A stretch of 61,636 nt of DNA from CAZECE01 sp964510525 (GTDB taxonomy: Bacteria > Pseudomonadota > Gammaproteobacteria > Pseudomonadales > JANQJO01), in contig CAZECE010000052.1 of the NCBI GenBank assembly GCA_964510525.1, positions 1-61,636 of the forward strand, given 5' to 3'. Numbering within the stretch: the first letter of the stretch is position 1; each line of letters starts with the position of its first letter. This document shows, in pieces, positions 59,098 through 61,636 of the stretch. The notes below the pieces were generated by a model, which saw nothing but the letters and a program-made list of their open reading frames with translations, did no database searches and was not told the DNA's origin. Made by a program: the position numbers and the translations under genes.

Positions 59098-60576
59098 TTA
59101 AGAAGCTTCTTTCTTCGGTGGGTTCATGTCGTACTTACGCATTTTCTCAACCAAGGTCGTACGACGAATTTTCAATTTTTCAGCCGCGCGAGCCACAATG
59201 CCATTGCAGTCATCCAACGCCTGTTTAATCAAATTGGTTTCTAGCTGACTTAAGTACTCTTTCAAATCGATGCCATTGACAGGTAACAGCGCCGGCTGAT
59301 CCAAGCTGATGAAATTAGGCAGCATGGGTTCGTCCACTTCGACGGCCACCTCTTCATCCGACTCATCCACATGTCGAAAACGACGCGGCAAATCATTCAC
59401 CCCCACAATTCCATAAGGGTGCGTAATCACCAAGCGCTCCACCAAATTCGCTAACTCACGCACATTACCCGGCCAATCGTGTCGGCATAACGCCATAATG
59501 GCCGCAGAATTGAATCGAATGGAACCACGCTTTTCATTTTCAACTCGAGCAATCAGCTCATTTAACAATAAAGGAATGTCCTCTGTTCGCTCTCGTAATG
59601 AAGGCATTTCGATGGGAAAAACGTTTAATCGATAAAATAAATCTTCGCGAAATTTATCTTCTTTAATCGCATCTTCCAAATTACGATGTGTGGCAGCCAC
59701 AATGCGTACATCGGTTTGAAAAGTTTTAGTGCCCCCCACCCGCTCATAGGTTTTCTCTTGCAACACGCGAAGAATTTTAACCTGCATATGCAACGGCATA
59801 TCACCAATCTCGTCCAAAAATAAGGTTCCACCTTGTGCCATTTCAAAACGACCCGGTCGAGATGAAACCGCGCCAGTAAAAGCGCCTTTTTCATGGCCAA
59901 ACAACTCGCTTTCTAATAACTCGGCGGGAATAGCACCACAATTAACAGGCACAAAGGGCTTATGACGACGATGCGAATGGTAATGAAGATTACGGGCCAC
60001 TACTTCTTTACCGGTTCCTGATTCGCCCGTAATCAAAACATTCACATCTTTATCCGCTACTTGTGCCATCAATTCTCGAACATGAACAACAGTCCGACTG
60101 GTACCAACCAAGCTTCTAAAAAGTTGCGCTTCACGGCGATGCTGACGCTCATTAGTTTCGCGACTGGCATCTCGATAGACCTGTGCGCGATGCAGGGTAT
60201 CCATTAATTTGGTGTAGTTAGGAGGGCAATCCATCCATGCAATTAAATTGGGTTGATCCGCTTTGGGCAGCTCTTCCATGGCTTTCTTAGCCTGCTCCAA
60301 TGAGTCAGTAGTGACGATGACTGGAATCGCAGAATCCCACTCAATTAACGAAGCAAAAACAGCATCAAAATCGGCTAATTCATGAGATAAGATGGCACAT
60401 AAGCAGGTTTCTTCATCGGCCATCTGCTGCTTTAACGCATCTTGCCAGGAAGAATTTTTGAAAAACTGACCATCAAACGATAAAGTGCCTTCCCCCACAA
60501 AGTCCAGAATCACCGCAAGATCGTGTCGTCTATGTTCCTGATCATCAACCAATAAAACCCGAGCAGATTGCCACAT
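59098..60576 (-). CDS. fleQ: flagellar master regulator FleQ (FlrA)
   Basis: From the ATG at 60576 the protein is 492 residues and starts MWQSARVLLVDDQEHRRHDLAVILDFVGE, like Pseudomonas FleQ. The N-terminal FleQ domain is a receiver without a clear phospho-acceptor. The AAA+ domain has 'TGESGTGKEVVARNLHYHSHRRHKPFVPVNCGAIPAELLESELFGHEKGAFTGA' and 'FREDLFYRLNVFPIE', and the C-terminus has a Fis-type HTH ('NGIVARAAEKLKIRRTTLVEKMRKYDMNPPK'). In Pseudomonas it also binds c-di-GMP. The longer frame to 60606 adds ten residues that do not match. Confidence 0.95.
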   Translation of the reverse strand: MWQSARVLLVDDQEHRRHDLAVILDFVGEGTLSFDGQFFKNSSWQDALKQQMADEETCLCAILSHELADFDAVFASLIEWDSAIPVIVTTDSLEQAKKAMEELPKADQPNLIAWMDCPPNYTKLMDTLHRAQVYRDASRETNERQHRREAQLFRSLVGTSRTVVHVRELMAQVADKDVNVLITGESGTGKEVVARNLHYHSHRRHKPFVPVNCGAIPAELLESELFGHEKGAFTGAVSSRPGRFEMAQGGTLFLDEIGDMPLHMQVKILRVLQEKTYERVGGTKTFQTDVRIVAATHRNLEDAIKEDKFREDLFYRLNVFPIEMPSLRERTEDIPLLLNELIARVENEKRGSIRFNSAAIMALCRHDWPGNVRELANLVERLVITHPYGIVGVNDLPRRFRHVDESDEEVAVEVDEPMLPNFISLDQPALLPVNGIDLKEYLSQLETNLIKQALDDCNGIVARAAEKLKIRRTTLVEKMRKYDMNPPKKEAS

Positions 60577-60611
60577 AATATTCGAATCCTTGAATGTCTT
60601 TCTCATTTGAT

Positions 60612-60652
60612 CGCCGTGTTTTTTTCAACAACGTGTCTTTTTGAACACGGCG
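60612..60652. promoter_or_regulatory. 9-bp inverted repeat upstream of fleQ
   Basis: CGCCGTGTT (60612-60620) and AACACGGCG (60644-60652) are perfect reverse complements with 23 bases between. They lie 36-76 bases upstream of the fleQ ATG. A second, shorter pair, CGTCAAT (60665-60671) and ATTGACG (60681-60687), lies just beyond. No T run follows on either strand, so an operator or leader structure is more likely than a terminator. Confidence 0.4.
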
Positions 60653-60742
60653 CTCATGAAATAGCGTCAATCGACTCTAAATTGACGATTAACAAGAACA
60701 TTAAAGATCAGATTTTAAAAATTGCCAAATAAATGACGCTTT

Positions 60743-61636
60743 TTATTTTTTAGAACTCAAATGAGTGGCCACTTGAGATAATAATTCCACCCAACTCTCT
60801 CCCTCTTTGTACCAAACCTTAACGGAGTCGTACCATTGACTTGGCTGGGGAGAGCTGGCTTGACCAGACTCCTGACGTGGCCAGCGCCATTCCGGCATTT
60901 CGGGTAATAAAACCCAGGTATTCACACCCAAAGCGCCAGCCAAATGCACTGTCGAATTATCGACGCTGATCACCTTGTCCATGGCCGTAATTTGACTGGC
61001 AAAACGATCTAAATCAATCAACCCATTAACGCTGTCATCAATAATAAGTGATTCGCCAAAAACTGCCTGCAACGCTGCTTTCTCGGCGTCAGTGATGCCG
61101 TATTGCAACGACACCCACTTAACGTTCTTGCCAGATGCTGGACCGGTTTTAACAGCTGCTTTCAATACGGCTAAATCATCAATGGATATAGATCGTTCAG
61201 TTTGTTGCTTACCCTTACCACCGCGCCAACTGATACCAATGCACATATCTGCGGCATACTGCGCTTTCAAAGCATTCACCTGATCTTGGTCTACTTTTAA
61301 ATACGCTGCCTGAGATTGTATTGAATGGGCATTTAATAGCTTTGGCAGCTCTGCTAACGGTAAATGAGACGAAAATCGGGCCTCTTCGTCTGCACTTAAC
61401 TGCGCTGTTCTCTCAACAATAGACCAGTTTGAATATGCTCGAGAAACCAAAGGGATTAAACGTTTGTTCAAAGCCAATGTAGCATTTGAATGACGCTGTT
61501 TAAATTCTGCAAAGAAAGGCAAAAATAGGATTTCATCACCAATGCCTTGTTCCGCCCAAATTAAGACTTGATTCTGAGGGTGTATTCGATTCAAGGTACC
61601 CGATAAAAAAGGTACTGACGATTGCAACAAATCTTG
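60743..61636 (-). CDS. glycosyltransferase-9-like C-terminal domain protein, 5' end outside the window
   Basis: The frame is open through the right window edge, so the N-terminus is missing; about 297 residues are seen. 'QNQVLIWAEQGIGDEILFLPFFAEFKQRHSNATLALNKRLIPLVSRAY' and 'IGISWRGGKGKQQTERSISIDDL', then 'FASQITAMDKVISVDNSTVHLAGALGVNTWVLLP', are typical of the ADP-heptose-synthase-like (GT9-like) domain that follows TPR repeats in large proteins near flagellin genes. Such proteins are often thought to glycosylate flagellin. The fleQ position supports this, but the TPR part and enzyme activity cannot be seen here. Confidence 0.75.
   Translation of the reverse strand, partial: QDLLQSSVPFLSGTLNRIHPQNQVLIWAEQGIGDEILFLPFFAEFKQRHSNATLALNKRLIPLVSRAYSNWSIVERTAQLSADEEARFSSHLPLAELPKLLNAHSIQSQAAYLKVDQDQVNALKAQYAADMCIGISWRGGKGKQQTERSISIDDLAVLKAAVKTGPASGKNVKWVSLQYGITDAEKAALQAVFGESLIIDDSVNGLIDLDRFASQITAMDKVISVDNSTVHLAGALGVNTWVLLPEMPEWRWPRQESGQASSPQPSQWYDSVKVWYKEGESWVELLSQVATHLSSKK

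Noticed and set aside
1..61636. tRNA, rRNA, insertion sequences, attachment sites or prophage genes
   Set aside because: I looked for CCA-ended cloverleaf arms, transposase and integrase motifs and saw none in the window.

Overview
The window is chromosomal DNA of a motile, aerobic gammaproteobacterium. The evidence is the classic gene order rpsB-tsf-pyrH-frr-uppS-cdsA-dxr-rseP-bamA-skp-lpxD-fabZ-lpxA-lpxB-rnhB-dnaE, the rsmI/lpoA-yraN-diaA-dolP block, malate synthase G, and a Pseudomonas-type flagellar cascade (fleQ, fleSR, fliEFGHIJ) with an HptB/HsbR/HsbA-like switch. Modest GC, AT-rich spacers and the mix of Pseudomonas-like and marine-type genes suggest an Oceanospirillales/Pseudomonadales-type organism. 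I cannot name the genus from sequence alone.

Layout. 1-1.1 kb: two type IV pilus genes, divergently arranged (a truncated pilW-like gene and a pilE-like gene). 1.1-4.1 kb: an accessory patch with a Phd-type antitoxin next to a toxin gene broken by an in-frame stop, a two-gene small-ORF unit behind a 12-bp inverted repeat that sequesters its Shine-Dalgarno sequence, an orphan effector-like protein, and a TacA/TacT-like toxin-antitoxin pair. 4.2-8 kb: aguB-gdpd-acpS (coupled by ATGA overlaps), a DUF481 outer-membrane protein and an MscS channel. 8.2-13.3 kb: a low-complexity orphan, then rsmI head-to-head with lpoA-yraN-diaA-dolP. 13.3-21.8 kb: VapBC, erpA, argC, ettA, a TetR regulator, glcB and another orphan. 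21.9-40.1 kb: the translation/envelope operon, all on the minus strand. 40.4-46.6 kb: rmuC, a small membrane protein, greB and tesA-ybbA-ybbP. 46.7-61.6 kb: flagellar genes on the minus strand, from a partial glycosyltransferase-like gene through fleQ, fleSR and fliEFGHIJ to a soluble MCP-like protein and the STAS / REC-phosphatase-kinase / HPT trio.

How the genes work together. The 21.9-40.1 kb operon links translation (S2, EF-Ts, RRF), UMP and isoprenoid carrier synthesis, lipid A synthesis and outer-membrane assembly. In the flagellar block a sigma-54 site upstream of fleS fits FleQ-driven expression of FleSR, which in Pseudomonas drives the hook-basal-body genes. The HPT/HsbR/HsbA-like trio would connect phosphorelay input to flagellar anti-sigma control.

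The most unusual feature is not a gene. At least seventeen places, nearly all spacers and often starting at a stop codon, carry short fresh tandem duplications with a 9-22 bp unit (one with a 30-bp period). The only two inside genes, in bamA and the 8.2-kb orphan, have units of 15 and 21 bp, so they keep frame. Conserved proteins also often carry extra low-complexity ends (S2, UppS, DiaA, ArgC, AcpS, TetR), and TTG starts are frequent.
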